Below, piece by piece: positions 46,339-55,310 of a stretch of DNA of 64,000 nt. Source of the stretch: an uncultured Prevotella sp. (GTDB lineage: Bacteria; Bacteroidota; Bacteroidia; Bacteroidales; Bacteroidaceae); assembly GCA_905234265.1 (NCBI GenBank), contig CAJOHJ010000003.1, positions 62,001-126,000 on the forward strand, read 5' to 3'. Below the pieces are notes generated by a model that did not search any database, was not told where the DNA came from, and was given only the letters and a program-made list of their open reading frames with translations. The translations under genes and the position numbers were made by a program. The first letter of the stretch is position 1. Every line of letters starts with the position of its first letter.

Positions 46339-47973
46339 TCAGGCCTTTTCTAATGCAAGGGTGCGAGTAGGCTGATCGCATACCTCGGAAGGTCCCCAAT
46401 ACTGGATAGGGCCGGGATAGACGTAGCTGGTCTCAACAGCCCACCTGTCGCGCTGGGCAGCAAAAGCCTTGAAAGGCGCACCGTCCAACTCGACCAAAGC
46501 CTTGCGGATGACAGGCTTCATTTCGCCATTGCGACGCTCCATATTCATCATCATTGTGATGGGTACGCCACCGGCAATCCACTGGTCGGCAGGAGCGGTG
46601 GTGTTCTTGACGATAGCCATGTAGCCAGTCTTGCCGTTAGCAATCAGCTGGGCAGCACTGGTGCCAAGGGCATAGCAGTAGTCGGCATCGAAGTTGGAAG
46701 GAGCGGCACAGCGTCCCTCATAGCCAAAAAAATGGTGCTGGGCTGAGAACTTACCTGTATACTTGCCTTCTTTCTTCATCTTCTCAAGCTTCTGGGCTAC
46801 CATCGTGGAAAGCAGCTTCTCGGTCTCAATAAGGCTTACCTGTACGTTTCCATGAGGATCGCGGTCCAAAGCCAGCTGACGGGCAACACTGGTGGGAAGA
46901 GAATTGAACACAGCGAGATTTTCGTCTGTCAGATGGCTCTTGGCGAAGTCAATCTGCTCAGAACGGCCCATGTCTTTCACTTCGGGAAGTGCAAGGACGT
47001 CGTTCAGCTGGGCAATGAGCTTCTTGATTGCAGGAATGAATTCAATAAGTCCCTCTGGGATAATCACCGTTCCGAAATTATTGCCGTCGGCAGCACGGCG
47101 GGCTACTGCGTTAGCAATATACTCAACAATTTCATCAAGGCTCTGGCCCTTAGCTTCAACTTCCTCTGAAATGAGACAGATGTTCGGCTGGGTCTGTAAG
47201 GCACACTCGAGTGCAATGTGAGATGCAGAGCGGCCCATGACCTTTATGAAGTGCCAATACTTGCGTGCAGAATTGCAGTCACGCTCAATATTGCCAATGA
47301 GTTCTGAATATGTCTTGCAGGCTGTGTCGAAGCCGAAAGAGGTTTCTATCTGCGTGTTCTTCAAGTCGCCGTCGATGGTCTTCGGACAGCCAATCACCTG
47401 AACGCCATATTTCTTTGCTGCATAATATTCGGCAAGGACGCAGGCATTTGTGTTAGAGTCGTCACCACCAATGATTACTATTGCCTTGATGTCTAACTTG
47501 CGGATAATCTCAAGGCCTTTCTCAAACTGGTCTGTCTTTTCCAGCTTGGTACGTCCGGAACCAATCATGTCAAAGCCGCCGGTGTTACGATATTCGTCAA
47601 TAATCTCTGACGTCAGCTCCATATAATTGTGGTCAACAAGTCCGCCAGGACCCAAGATAAAGCCGAAAAGACGATTTTCCGGATTGAGCTTCTTTATCTG
47701 ATCAAAAAGGCCTGTAATGACATTGTGTCCGCCAGGGGCCTGACCACCAGAGAGGATAATGCCGACGTTCATCTTTGTGTTGTTTGACTCTGAGGCTGGC
47801 TCAAACTCTACGATGGGCATGCCGTAGGTGTTGGGGAACAACTTCTTGATTTCTTCCTGGTCGCCAACACTTTGGGTGGCGGCACCTTCTTTTGCTTTTA
47901 CTGAACCCTGGAGAGCCTTAGGCAACTTTGGCTGATAGGCAGCTCTTGCTACCTGCAATGCACTTTTTTCCAT
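46339..47973 (-). CDS. pfp: Pyrophosphate-fructose 6-phosphate 1-phosphotransferase
   Basis: PPi-dependent phosphofructokinase, reversible, of glycolysis. 544 aa, the long PFP type. The [17 protein letters not shown] motif has Asp where ATP-dependent enzymes have Gly, the known mark of PPi use. [11 protein letters not shown] carries the catalytic [19 protein letters not shown] and [10 protein letters not shown] are also conserved. First gene of the operon pfp-GH25-ABC-F-M13. Confidence 0.95.
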   Translation of the reverse strand: MEKSALQVARAAYQPKLPKALQGSVKAKEGAATQSVGDQEEIKKLFPNTYGMPIVEFEPASESNNTKMNVGIILSGGQAPGGHNVITGLFDQIKKLNPENRLFGFILGPGGLVDHNYMELTSEIIDEYRNTGGFDMIGSGRTKLEKTDQFEKGLEIIRKLDIKAIVIIGGDDSNTNACVLAEYYAAKKYGVQVIGCPKTIDGDLKNTQIETSFGFDTACKTYSELIGNIERDCNSARKYWHFIKVMGRSASHIALECALQTQPNICLISEEVEAKGQSLDEIVEYIANAVARRAADGNNFGTVIIPEGLIEFIPAIKKLIAQLNDVLALPEVKDMGRSEQIDFAKSHLTDENLAVFNSLPTSVARQLALDRDPHGNVQVSLIETEKLLSTMVAQKLEKMKKEGKYTGKFSAQHHFFGYEGRCAAPSNFDADYCYALGTSAAQLIANGKTGYMAIVKNTTAPADQWIAGGVPITMMMNMERRNGEMKPVIRKALVELDGAPFKAFAAQRDRWAVETSYVYPGPIQYWGPSEVCDQPTRTLALEKA

Positions 47974-48014
47974 TTTTATTGTTTTTGATAGTGATAATGT
48001 TAATTTTGAAATGC

Positions 48015-48022
48015 AAAAATAG
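48015..48022 (-). promoter_or_regulatory. pfp promoter, -7 element
   Basis: Minus strand TATTTTTG (plus CAAAAATA), 41 bases before the pfp start. No clear -33 TTG. Confidence 0.5.
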
Positions 48023-48085
48023 TCTTATTTTGTAGAAAAACAGAAAAAACATTAACTTTTTAATTTTTTTTATTGATGAAAATCA

Positions 48086-48114
48086 TTGTATCTTGAAATT
48101 TTTGTATATCTTTG
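48086..48114 (+). promoter_or_regulatory. Promoter of the 48171 operon
   Basis: TTG at 48086-48088 and TATCTTTG at 48107-48114, 18 bases apart. Transcription should start near 48121, giving a leader of about 50 bases that ends in a perfect Shine-Dalgarno sequence. Confidence 0.7.
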
Positions 48115-48157
48115 ACCTCAAGAATTGTTGAATGATATTTTTTCTTACAAATTAATC

Positions 48158-48165
48158 AAGGAGGT
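48158..48165 (+). promoter_or_regulatory. Perfect Shine-Dalgarno sequence
   Basis: AAGGAGGT, five bases before the ATG at 48171. It is fully complementary to the 16S rRNA 3' end. None of the other start sites I inspected here has one of comparable strength. Confidence 0.85.
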
Positions 48166-48170
48166 AAACT

Positions 48171-48443
48171 ATGGCAAACAGGCAATCTTTAAAGAAATGT
48201 ATACAGGTGATCTGTGAAGAGCTTTTTACTGAGTGCATAGCTCTGATGCAATGCGGCGCAATCGACGCCCACAACGGGCAGGCGCTGCTGTTCAGTATTG
48301 CACACATGCAGAACGATTTCACAAGCAGAATATCACATCAGGAGCCAGGCATGCCTGCAAAGACATACTTCAAGGCACTGCGCGAGGACTTTGCAGCCCA
48401 GGCAAGCGACTTGAATGACCAAATAAGAAATTATGAAATGTAA
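48171..48443 (+). CDS. Small helical protein with strong ribosome binding site
   Basis: 90 aa, function unknown. The sequence is compatible with two long helices (QSLKKCIQVICEELFTECIALMQ and AKTYFKALREDFAAQASDLNDQIRNYE) joined by a segment with NGQALLFSIAHMQNDFTSRIS. Three cysteines in the first helix. Coding is supported by the promoter, the perfect Shine-Dalgarno sequence and its 11-base overlap with the downstream acyltransferase gene. Confidence 0.75.
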   Translation: MANRQSLKKCIQVICEELFTECIALMQCGAIDAHNGQALLFSIAHMQNDFTSRISHQEPGMPAKTYFKALREDFAAQASDLNDQIRNYEM

Positions 48444-49008
48444 GCGAAATACTATGTGGAAGTCATTTTGTGAATGGTTGTTATATAAACAAATGGGGTG
48501 GCATGCAGAGATTACCGAGTCCCACCCCGACAAATACATAATCTGCCTGGCGCCGCACACCAGCAACTGGGACTTTGTCATTGGCCAGTTGTACAATGGT
48601 GCCAGTGGGCTGTCAAGCAATTTCCTGATGAAGAAAGAGTGGTTCTTCTGGCCGTTGGGGCCATTGTTCCGCAAGTGGGGAGGCATACCTGTGTGGCGCA
48701 GCAAGCACACAAGCATGACTGACAATCTCGCAGAGACTGCCCGCAAGGCGGAGAAGTTTCGTTTATGCATAACTCCCGAAGGAACGCGCTCTCCAAATCC
48801 AGATTGGAAAAAAGGCTTCTATTTCATAGCGCAAAAGGCAGGCATTCCCATTCTTCTCTATGGCGTTGACTACGAGAAGAAGCTAATCCGTTGCACCTCC
48901 ACCATAATTCCCAATGGTGATGTAGAAGGACAAATGCGCCAAATAAAGCTATACTTCAAAGACTTCAAGGGCAAAAAGCCAGAAAATTTCACAACAGGAG
49001 ATTTGTAA
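48433..49008 (+). CDS. PlsC-like acyltransferase
   Basis: 191 aa, a compact 1-acyl-glycerol-3-phosphate-acyltransferase fold. The HxxxxD catalytic box is HTSNWDF, and the second block reads ITPEGTRSPNPDWKKGFYFIAQKAGIPI with the EGTRS motif. No obvious membrane helix. Substrate unknown; small proteins of this type in Bacteroidetes may acylate lysophospholipids or aminolipids. The ATG at 48433 overlaps the upstream gene; an ATG at 48454 (MWKSFCEWLL) is an alternative start. Confidence 0.85.
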   Translation: MKCKRNTMWKSFCEWLLYKQMGWHAEITESHPDKYIICLAPHTSNWDFVIGQLYNGASGLSSNFLMKKEWFFWPLGPLFRKWGGIPVWRSKHTSMTDNLAETARKAEKFRLCITPEGTRSPNPDWKKGFYFIAQKAGIPILLYGVDYEKKLIRCTSTIIPNGDVEGQMRQIKLYFKDFKGKKPENFTTGDL

Positions 49009-49012
49009 TAAG

Positions 49013-51898
49013 ATGAAAAAAATCATTATAGTTTTTCTCTCTGTTCTCCTGTCAGTGCCAAGCTTCTCGCAGACTGTCGCGGAAGAGGCTAAGTTAGGAG
49101 AGAGCCTCCGGACTTTTTTCGCAAAATACAAGCCACAGAAGACACGGCTCACCCAACAGCCAAAACTTCTGGAATATTCTCTTGACAACGTCAATCGTTC
49201 GATGACGATTGTTTGCGACGAATATTTTGCCACGCAAGAGTTCTCTCCCGAGATAAATGAGGAAATCTACCAGAAATTGTCAAGCAGTCTTCCCAAAGGC
49301 TTCCGCGATTACCGTGTCACGCTGTTTGCAGGGAACATGGACATTGACGAACTCATCCCCAACCGTCTTCGTAAACACGCCGACAAGTCACGTCTCTGGG
49401 GAGACATCGACTACAACGGTGAGCCGTGGATAACTAACACCTCGCTACCCATAAAAATATCACACGGACTGGCAGGCCGCCATCTGTCAGTGTGGGCAAG
49501 CCATGGACGTTACTATGACTTAAAGACAAAACGCTGGAAATGGCAACGCCCTATCCTATTCGGAACTTCAGAAGACCTATACACGCAGACCATTGTCGTG
49601 CCTTATCTTATTCCCATGCTGGAAAATGCTGGCGCAGTCGTGTTTACCCCTCGCGAGCGTGACTGGCAGAAGCAGGAGGTGATAGTCGACAACGACGGTT
49701 CTAAGCGCAATTATATAGAAGTGACTGCACGCGGAAAATGGCAGCAGGCTCCCATGCCGGGCTTTGCATATCACAGCGGCTTCTATTCCGACGGAGAAAA
49801 CCCTTTCACTGCCGGCACGGCACGCATGATTAAGACGACGACAAGCAAGTCACGCTATTCATTGGCAACTTACCAGCCGACATTTCCCACATCTGGAAAA
49901 TATGCCGTATATGTAAGCTACCAGTCCCTGCCAGAAAGTACCGATCAAGCCAAATACACAGTATGGCACCGCGGACAGCGGACAGATTTCTACGTCAACC
50001 AGCAGATGGGCGGCGGCACATGGGTGTATTTGGGAACCTTCGACTTTGACGCCGGCTACAGTGAATTCAACCGTGTTACAGTAAGCAACCAAAGCGGCAA
50101 GCACGGAGTTGTAACGACTGACGCCGTCCGCTTTGGAGGCGGCATGGGAAATGTCCAGCGTGAAGGTGCAACCAGCGGACTTCCACGTGCCTTGGAAGGA
50201 GCGCGATATTACGCCCAATGGGCAGGAATGCCATACAGCGTTTACAGTGGGCGGTCTGGCACGGACGACTATGCTGATGACATCAACGTCCGCTCATTCA
50301 TGACGAACTATTTAGGCGGCGGCTCTCCATACATGCCAGACAGCATTGGCGCAAATGTCCCCATAGAACTCTCGCTTGCCGTACATAGCGACGCAGGCTA
50401 TGCCAAGGACGGCCAGAGCCTTATCGGTCCCTTGTCAATATGCACCACGGCATTCAACGACGGAAAATTAAAGGCAGGCATATCGCGAATGGCCTCGCGT
50501 GACTTTGCCGACGCGCTGTTGTCCGACGAGGTGACGAACATTAAATTCAAATATGGAAAATGGAACCGTCGCGGACTCTTCGATAAGAACTATTCTGAGA
50601 CAAGAGTTCCAAATGTTCCAAGCGCCATCCTTGAGACATTGTCGCATCAAAGCTTCCCTGACATGATTTACGGTCAGGACCCGAACTTCCGCTTCACCCT
50701 TGCACGCTCCATATACAAGAGCATCCTGCGGTATGTCAACGACCAGCACGGCACCGCATTCGCCGTCACGCCTCTGACACCAGAGAACTTCCGCATAGAC
50801 ATGAAAGATGCCGGCGAAGCACGCCTGAAGTGGGATGCCGTCACAGATCCTCTGGAGCCTACTGCCAAGCCCACCGGATACATTGTCTATACAGCTATCG
50901 GCAATGCTGATTTCGACAACGGCATTCACATAACAAAGAACAGCTATACCGTAAAACTGCACCCAGGTATTCTCTATCACTTCAAGGTTGCTGCCGCCAA
51001 CAAGGGTGGACACAGCTTTACGACAGAGGTGCTTTCTGCATTTTACTCATCGAAATCGTCCAAGACAATTCTCGTCGCCAACTGCTTCAACAGGCTGTCG
51101 TCGCCGGCTGTGGTGAACACTGCCGAGCAACAAGGCTTCGACATTGCCAGCGACCCTGGCATAACCTACGGTCCCACATACGGCTGGGCAGGCTACCAGA
51201 CCAATTTCGACATTAAGCAGATGGGCAATGAGAGCGGAGGCTTAGGAGCTGGCGGTGAAGAGTTCGCAGGCATGCTTATTGCAGGAAACGACTTCAATTA
51301 TGTAAAGACGCATGCCGAGGCCATTGCCGCTTCCAATAAATATAATATTGTCAGCTGCTCAGGCAAAGCCATCGAGCGAAAGCTCACGGACATGGACGAC
51401 TACGACATGGTTGACGTATTGCTTGGACTGGAACGCAACGACGGACACAGTCTCGTCGAATACAAGACCTTCACGCCAATATTCCAAGACCAGCTGCAAT
51501 CATACACCAGAAAAGGCGGCAAGCTTTTCGTCAGCGGGGCATACGTCGGCACAGACATGCAGGCTGCCTACGAGCAGGCCTTCCTTTCCAATGTCCTCAA
51601 ATGCTCCTTTGGAGGCAGCACGACATCAACGACCGGCAATGTGACAGGAATGGGAACAGCATTCTCCTACTGGAGCCAGCTCTGTGAACAGCACTATGCC
51701 GCAACATCTACAGACATCATGCTTCCCAGCAAGCCAGCCTTTGCAGCCCTCAAATACGACGACGGACAGACTGCGGCCGTTGCCTACAACGGCACCGACT
51801 ACAAGGCATTCACCATGGGCTTCCCATTCGAGTGCATCAAAGACAAGCAGAAGCGCGTTGCCATCATGCAGGGAATAATCAATTTCCTTTTTAAATAA
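49013..51898 (+). CDS. Exported N-acetylmuramoyl-L-alanine amidase with golvesin-like insert
   Basis: 961 aa with a signal peptide ending SFSQ. It begins an Amidase_3-type domain near residue 145 (GLAGRHLSVWASHGRYYD, GTSEDLYTQTIVVPYLIPMLENAGAVVFTPRERD). This domain is interrupted by a beta-rich golvesin/xanthan-lyase CBD-like insert (about 275-380, YAVYVSYQSLP, TWVYLGTFDFDAGY, VVTTDAVRFGGG). The amidase resumes with LSLAVHSDAGY and ends at ILETLSHQSFPDM, which supply the later His and Glu zinc/catalytic residues. A fibronectin type III domain (about 585-680) and a C-terminal domain follow. Often mislabelled xanthan lyase. Starts 4 bases after the acyltransferase. Confidence 0.82.
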   Translation: MKKIIIVFLSVLLSVPSFSQTVAEEAKLGESLRTFFAKYKPQKTRLTQQPKLLEYSLDNVNRSMTIVCDEYFATQEFSPEINEEIYQKLSSSLPKGFRDYRVTLFAGNMDIDELIPNRLRKHADKSRLWGDIDYNGEPWITNTSLPIKISHGLAGRHLSVWASHGRYYDLKTKRWKWQRPILFGTSEDLYTQTIVVPYLIPMLENAGAVVFTPRERDWQKQEVIVDNDGSKRNYIEVTARGKWQQAPMPGFAYHSGFYSDGENPFTAGTARMIKTTTSKSRYSLATYQPTFPTSGKYAVYVSYQSLPESTDQAKYTVWHRGQRTDFYVNQQMGGGTWVYLGTFDFDAGYSEFNRVTVSNQSGKHGVVTTDAVRFGGGMGNVQREGATSGLPRALEGARYYAQWAGMPYSVYSGRSGTDDYADDINVRSFMTNYLGGGSPYMPDSIGANVPIELSLAVHSDAGYAKDGQSLIGPLSICTTAFNDGKLKAGISRMASRDFADALLSDEVTNIKFKYGKWNRRGLFDKNYSETRVPNVPSAILETLSHQSFPDMIYGQDPNFRFTLARSIYKSILRYVNDQHGTAFAVTPLTPENFRIDMKDAGEARLKWDAVTDPLEPTAKPTGYIVYTAIGNADFDNGIHITKNSYTVKLHPGILYHFKVAAANKGGHSFTTEVLSAFYSSKSSKTILVANCFNRLSSPAVVNTAEQQGFDIASDPGITYGPTYGWAGYQTNFDIKQMGNESGGLGAGGEEFAGMLIAGNDFNYVKTHAEAIAASNKYNIVSCSGKAIERKLTDMDDYDMVDVLLGLERNDGHSLVEYKTFTPIFQDQLQSYTRKGGKLFVSGAYVGTDMQAAYEQAFLSNVLKCSFGGSTTSTTGNVTGMGTAFSYWSQLCEQHYAATSTDIMLPSKPAFAALKYDDGQTAAVAYNGTDYKAFTMGFPFECIKDKQKRVAIMQGIINFLFK

Positions 51899-51964
51899 TT
51901 ATGGAATGTATATTTCAGAGACTTTAAACATATTAACTCTATAACTAACCTAAAAACAAATCTT

Positions 51965-52312
51965 ATGTATAAAATTCAAGCAAATTCCACTGGTACACGA
52001 ACAATAGAAGTCAGTGAAGAACATCTTCAGACCATTGCAGACTACCAACTTTTCCGCGACCTCATCGACAGTAACGGCTATGTTGACGAGCAAGTCCTCG
52101 ACAAACTGCGTCTTAACATCCGCGGACTTCTTGAAGCCGAAGCAAGTATCGACAAGCATCTGCTTGACCTTTGCCTCGACGTCATATATCATCAGGACAT
52201 GAAAGCCTACGGTCTGCAGCAGCTGGTCCTGCTGTTCATCAACTGGAAAGACCGCGGCAACGCCAATCTTGGAATGACCACCCGTGCCTATCAAGGAACG
52301 CCTTTCAACTAA
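51965..52312 (+). CDS. Conserved small protein, unknown function
   Basis: 115 aa, soluble, mostly helical, acidic (TIEVSEEHLQTIADYQLFRDLIDSNGYVDEQVLDKLRLNI). No recognised motif. Its last 29 bases overlap the start of the ygiQ-type gene when that starts at its GTG. It follows the amidase by 66 bases with no clear promoter. Confidence 0.65.
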   Translation: MYKIQANSTGTRTIEVSEEHLQTIADYQLFRDLIDSNGYVDEQVLDKLRLNIRGLLEAEASIDKHLLDLCLDVIYHQDMKAYGLQQLVLLFINWKDRGNANLGMTTRAYQGTPFN

Positions 52313-54242
52313 TCAGGAACTATTGGAATACAGACTGACAGACTTCCTTCCGACAACAAAGAAGGAATTGGAGCTTCGTGGGTGGGAAGAAGTTGACATT
52401 ATACTTTTTTCCGCAGATGCCTACGTCGACCATCCGTCATTTGGCGCAGCCGTCATCGGACGTACTCTTGAAGCCGCCGGCTATCGTGTTGCCATCATAC
52501 CGCAGCCCGACTGGCACGGCGACTTCAGGGACTTCAAAAAGCTTGGCCGCCCACGATTGTTCTTTGGCATAGCGCCAGGGTGCATGGACTCCATGGTCAA
52601 CAAATACACCGCCGCCCGACGCCTGCGCTCTGAGGATGCCTACAGCCCTGACGGCCGCCATGACCTCAGGCCGGAGTATCCCACTATTGTATATTCCAAG
52701 ATTCTCCGCCAGCTTTTTCCAGACGTTCCCATCGTCATTGGCGGCATTGAGGCTTCCCTGCGCCGCCTCACGCATTACGACTACTGGCAAGACCAGCTGC
52801 GCCCGTGCATTCTATGTGACGCCCCTGCCGACATTCTTGTCTATGGAATGGGAGAGAAACCCATGCTTGAGATAGCAAAAAGAATATCGGACAACAATGC
52901 ACTCTTGTCCGGCAATTCGCAACCTTTGTCAGACATTCCACAACTCTTGTCCGACATCCCACAGACCGTCCATCTTGCACCCTCTGTCAAATCCGAGACA
53001 GCCGACATAGTGCTTTACTCCCATGAGGAATGTCTGAAAAACAAGCGCATGCAGGCAGCCAATTTCCGCCACATTGAAGAACAGTCGAACATGATGCATG
53101 CCAGCCGCCTGCTCCAGCATGTCGGCAATGTCTGGGTGGTTGTCAATCCGCCATATCCGCCAATGACGACTGCAGAGCTGGACGCCTCGTTCGACTTGCC
53201 ATACACCCGTCTGCCTCACCCCAAATACAAAGGCAAGCGCATTCCGGCGTATGAAATGATAAAGTTCTCGGTCAACATACACCGCGGATGTTTTGGCGGA
53301 TGTGCCTTCTGCACCATCTCCGCCCATCAGGGAAAGTTCATCAGTTGCCGCTCCAAGGCAAGCATCCTGCGTGAGGTCAGGCAGGTTATCCAAATGCCCG
53401 ACTTCAAAGGCTATCTTTCTGACCTCGGAGGGCCGTCAGCCAACATGTACGGCATGCACGGGCGCAACACTTCCATTTGCGAAAAGTGCCGCCGCCCGTC
53501 TTGCATACATCCAAAGATTTGTCCCAATCTGAACACCAGCCATCAGCAGCTGCTCGACATCTACCGGGCCGTTGACCAGTTGCCGGGAATAAAGAAAAGC
53601 TTCATTGGCAGTGGCGTCCGCTACGACCTTCTGCTTCACCGCAGTGAAGACGAAGACTCTAACCGTGCTGCCCGTGAATACACCAGGGAACTGATAACCC
53701 GTCATGTCAGCGGACGTCTGAAAGTGGCTCCCGAACACACCTCCGACCATGTCCTGCAACTCATGCGCAAGCCCTCATTCCAACAGTTCTACGCCTTCAA
53801 GCGGCAATTCGACGACATCTGCCGGCAGGAGGGACTTAAACAGCAGATTATCCCCTACTTCATCAGCAGCCACCCCGGTTGTTCTGAAGCAGACATGGCC
53901 GAACTTGCAGTAATAACAAAGCATCTTGACTTCCAGCTCGAGCAAGTGCAGGACTTCACGCCCACGCCCATGACCGTCTCAACGGAAATGTGGTATACCG
54001 GTTATAATCCATACACTCTCGAACCTGTAAAAAGTGCCAAGCGTCAGGAAGAAAAGCTTTCACAGCGCCAATACTTCTTCTGGTACAAGCCTGAAGAGCG
54101 TGCCGGCATTGAGTGCAGCTTGCGCCGCATTGGGCGTCCCGACCTTATAAGCCAACTCTGTCCTCATGGAAATAATAGAACAAACGCTTATACCCAAAAG
54201 CCCCAAAACCTGCAGCGAAGACGGAATAGTGGTCACCGCTGA
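52284..54242 (+). CDS. ygiQ: YgiQ family radical SAM protein
   Basis: 652 aa. UPF0313 N-terminal domain (LPTTKKELELRGWEEVDIILFSADAYVDHPSFGAAVIGR), then a radical SAM domain with the CX3CX2C cluster in HRGCFGGCAFCTISAHQG, and the YgiQ C-terminal region (VAPEHTSDHVLQLMRKPS, DFTPTPMTVSTEMWYTGYNP). Reaction unknown. Start: GTG at 52284; a TTG at 52323 is also possible. A seven-residue repeat (LLSGNSQ-PLSDIPQ-LLSDIPQ) is inserted near residue 212. The last 77 bases overlap the next gene. Confidence 0.9.
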   Translation: MPIKERLSTNQELLEYRLTDFLPTTKKELELRGWEEVDIILFSADAYVDHPSFGAAVIGRTLEAAGYRVAIIPQPDWHGDFRDFKKLGRPRLFFGIAPGCMDSMVNKYTAARRLRSEDAYSPDGRHDLRPEYPTIVYSKILRQLFPDVPIVIGGIEASLRRLTHYDYWQDQLRPCILCDAPADILVYGMGEKPMLEIAKRISDNNALLSGNSQPLSDIPQLLSDIPQTVHLAPSVKSETADIVLYSHEECLKNKRMQAANFRHIEEQSNMMHASRLLQHVGNVWVVVNPPYPPMTTAELDASFDLPYTRLPHPKYKGKRIPAYEMIKFSVNIHRGCFGGCAFCTISAHQGKFISCRSKASILREVRQVIQMPDFKGYLSDLGGPSANMYGMHGRNTSICEKCRRPSCIHPKICPNLNTSHQQLLDIYRAVDQLPGIKKSFIGSGVRYDLLLHRSEDEDSNRAAREYTRELITRHVSGRLKVAPEHTSDHVLQLMRKPSFQQFYAFKRQFDDICRQEGLKQQIIPYFISSHPGCSEADMAELAVITKHLDFQLEQVQDFTPTPMTVSTEMWYTGYNPYTLEPVKSAKRQEEKLSQRQYFFWYKPEERAGIECSLRRIGRPDLISQLCPHGNNRTNAYTQKPQNLQRRRNSGHR

Positions 54243-55002
54243 CTTCGTTGCCGTCATCGACGGCAGCACGTCGAAGAGCAACTATCGTCACAGCCTCTTC
54301 CGCAGCAACGGCCGGTATGCCATGCAGCTCGTCAGCCGCTTCGTACGCAACATGCCCAAGACCATCACTGCTGAGGAGTTCCTTACCGGTGTTACAGCCT
54401 ACATCCGCAAGCACTATAAGAAGTCTCTTCTTCAGCGTCTCGCCGAACATCCTGAAGACCGCCTCACCTGTTCTGCCATTGTCTTCAGCCGTGTCTGCCG
54501 CGAACTGTGGATGGTTGGCGACTGCCACTGTCTTCTTACACCTCTGCGAACAGACGGCACAACAGAAGAGCATCAATACTACGACAATCCCAAGCCCGAC
54601 GAGAGCAGGCTTGCTGCCATGCGTGCAGCGGAAGTCAGACGCCTGCTGTCGGCAGGAATGTCTCAGGACGAACTGCTGCGTAACGACATTGCACGTCCGA
54701 CAATCATTCCCACAATGCTGGAGTCCATGCGTCAGCAAAACGTAAGCTACAGCGTCATCGATGGTTTCCACATCCCACGCCAGCACACACGCATCATCAC
54801 GCTGGACTTCATTCCCTGGGAAATCGTCATGGCAACAGACGGCTATCCCTTCCTCTGCCCCACCCTTGCAGAAAGCGAGCAGCGGCTTCAGCAACAGCGA
54901 ACCGCCGACCCTCTGAACATCGGCGACTTCCAGGCAACTAAAGGATTCCATCCCGACAACAATTCTTTTGACGACCGCACATACATACGCTTCCGAGTGT
55001 AA
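54166..55002 (+). CDS. Divergent PP2C-like phosphatase
   Basis: 278 aa. Partial PP2C pattern: DFVAVIDGSTSK at the place of the metal-binding VADGMGG, LWMVGDCHCLLT for GDSR, EIVMATDGYPFL for the third metal Asp-Gly, and NNSFDDRTYIRFRV for the final DN. The glycine-rich loop is lost, so metal binding or substrate may differ. The start must be inside ygiQ because residues from about 25 on already belong to the fold. Ends 9 bases before a palindrome of the 21-base repeat family. Confidence 0.72.
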   Translation: MEIIEQTLIPKSPKTCSEDGIVVTADFVAVIDGSTSKSNYRHSLFRSNGRYAMQLVSRFVRNMPKTITAEEFLTGVTAYIRKHYKKSLLQRLAEHPEDRLTCSAIVFSRVCRELWMVGDCHCLLTPLRTDGTTEEHQYYDNPKPDESRLAAMRAAEVRRLLSAGMSQDELLRNDIARPTIIPTMLESMRQQNVSYSVIDGFHIPRQHTRIITLDFIPWEIVMATDGYPFLCPTLAESEQRLQQQRTADPLNIGDFQATKGFHPDNNSFDDRTYIRFRV

Positions 55003-55011
55003 GCCATCTAC

Positions 55012-55037
55012 AAAATTATCTTACGAAGATAATTTTT
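55012..55037. repeat. Palindromic form of the intergenic repeat, locus D
   Basis: AAAATTATCTT (55012-55022) and AAGATAATTTT (55026-55036) are an 11-bp perfect inverted repeat with loop ACG. It occurs 9 bases after the PP2C-like stop and could end that transcript. The gene-free stretch 55003-55310 holds this element, the rho promoter and the rho leader. Confidence 0.85.
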
Positions 55038-55098
55038 CAATAAGCAGCAGTCTATTTTGCAAAATATTGAAATGCAAAAAGCAAAAAAATGCTTTTTC

Positions 55099-55130
55099 TT
55101 TTGGTAAAAACAAAAAACTTGCTACCTTTG
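55099..55130 (+). promoter_or_regulatory. rho promoter
   Basis: TTTTG at 55099-55103 and TACCTTTG at 55123-55130 with 19 bases between, among the best matches to the Bacteroidetes consensus in the window. Confidence 0.78.
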
Positions 55131-55136
55131 CATCAG

Positions 55137-55310
55137 AATTCCTGAATAATTGTTTCCGTCCGTGAAACTTTCTATTTCTTAATTCCATCATTTTTTTCAA
55201 ACAACATTTTACTATTATTACTTTTATAAGTGATTTAGTCGTTATGCGACAATAATGATGTTGCAAGCTTATATCAGAACATTTTGAACACACATATATA
55301 ATATATAAAT
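55137..55310 (+). promoter_or_regulatory. Long rho leader
   Basis: About 175 bases from the expected transcription start to the rho ATG, AT-rich, with a small hairpin GTCG...CGAC near 55242-55254. Long leaders with attenuation control rho in other bacteria; here a regulatory role is inference. Confidence 0.4.

Noticed and set aside
48086..48170. Small RNA gene or attenuator before the 90-codon gene
   Set aside because: No hairpin with T-run; only a promoter and the ribosome binding site can be supported.
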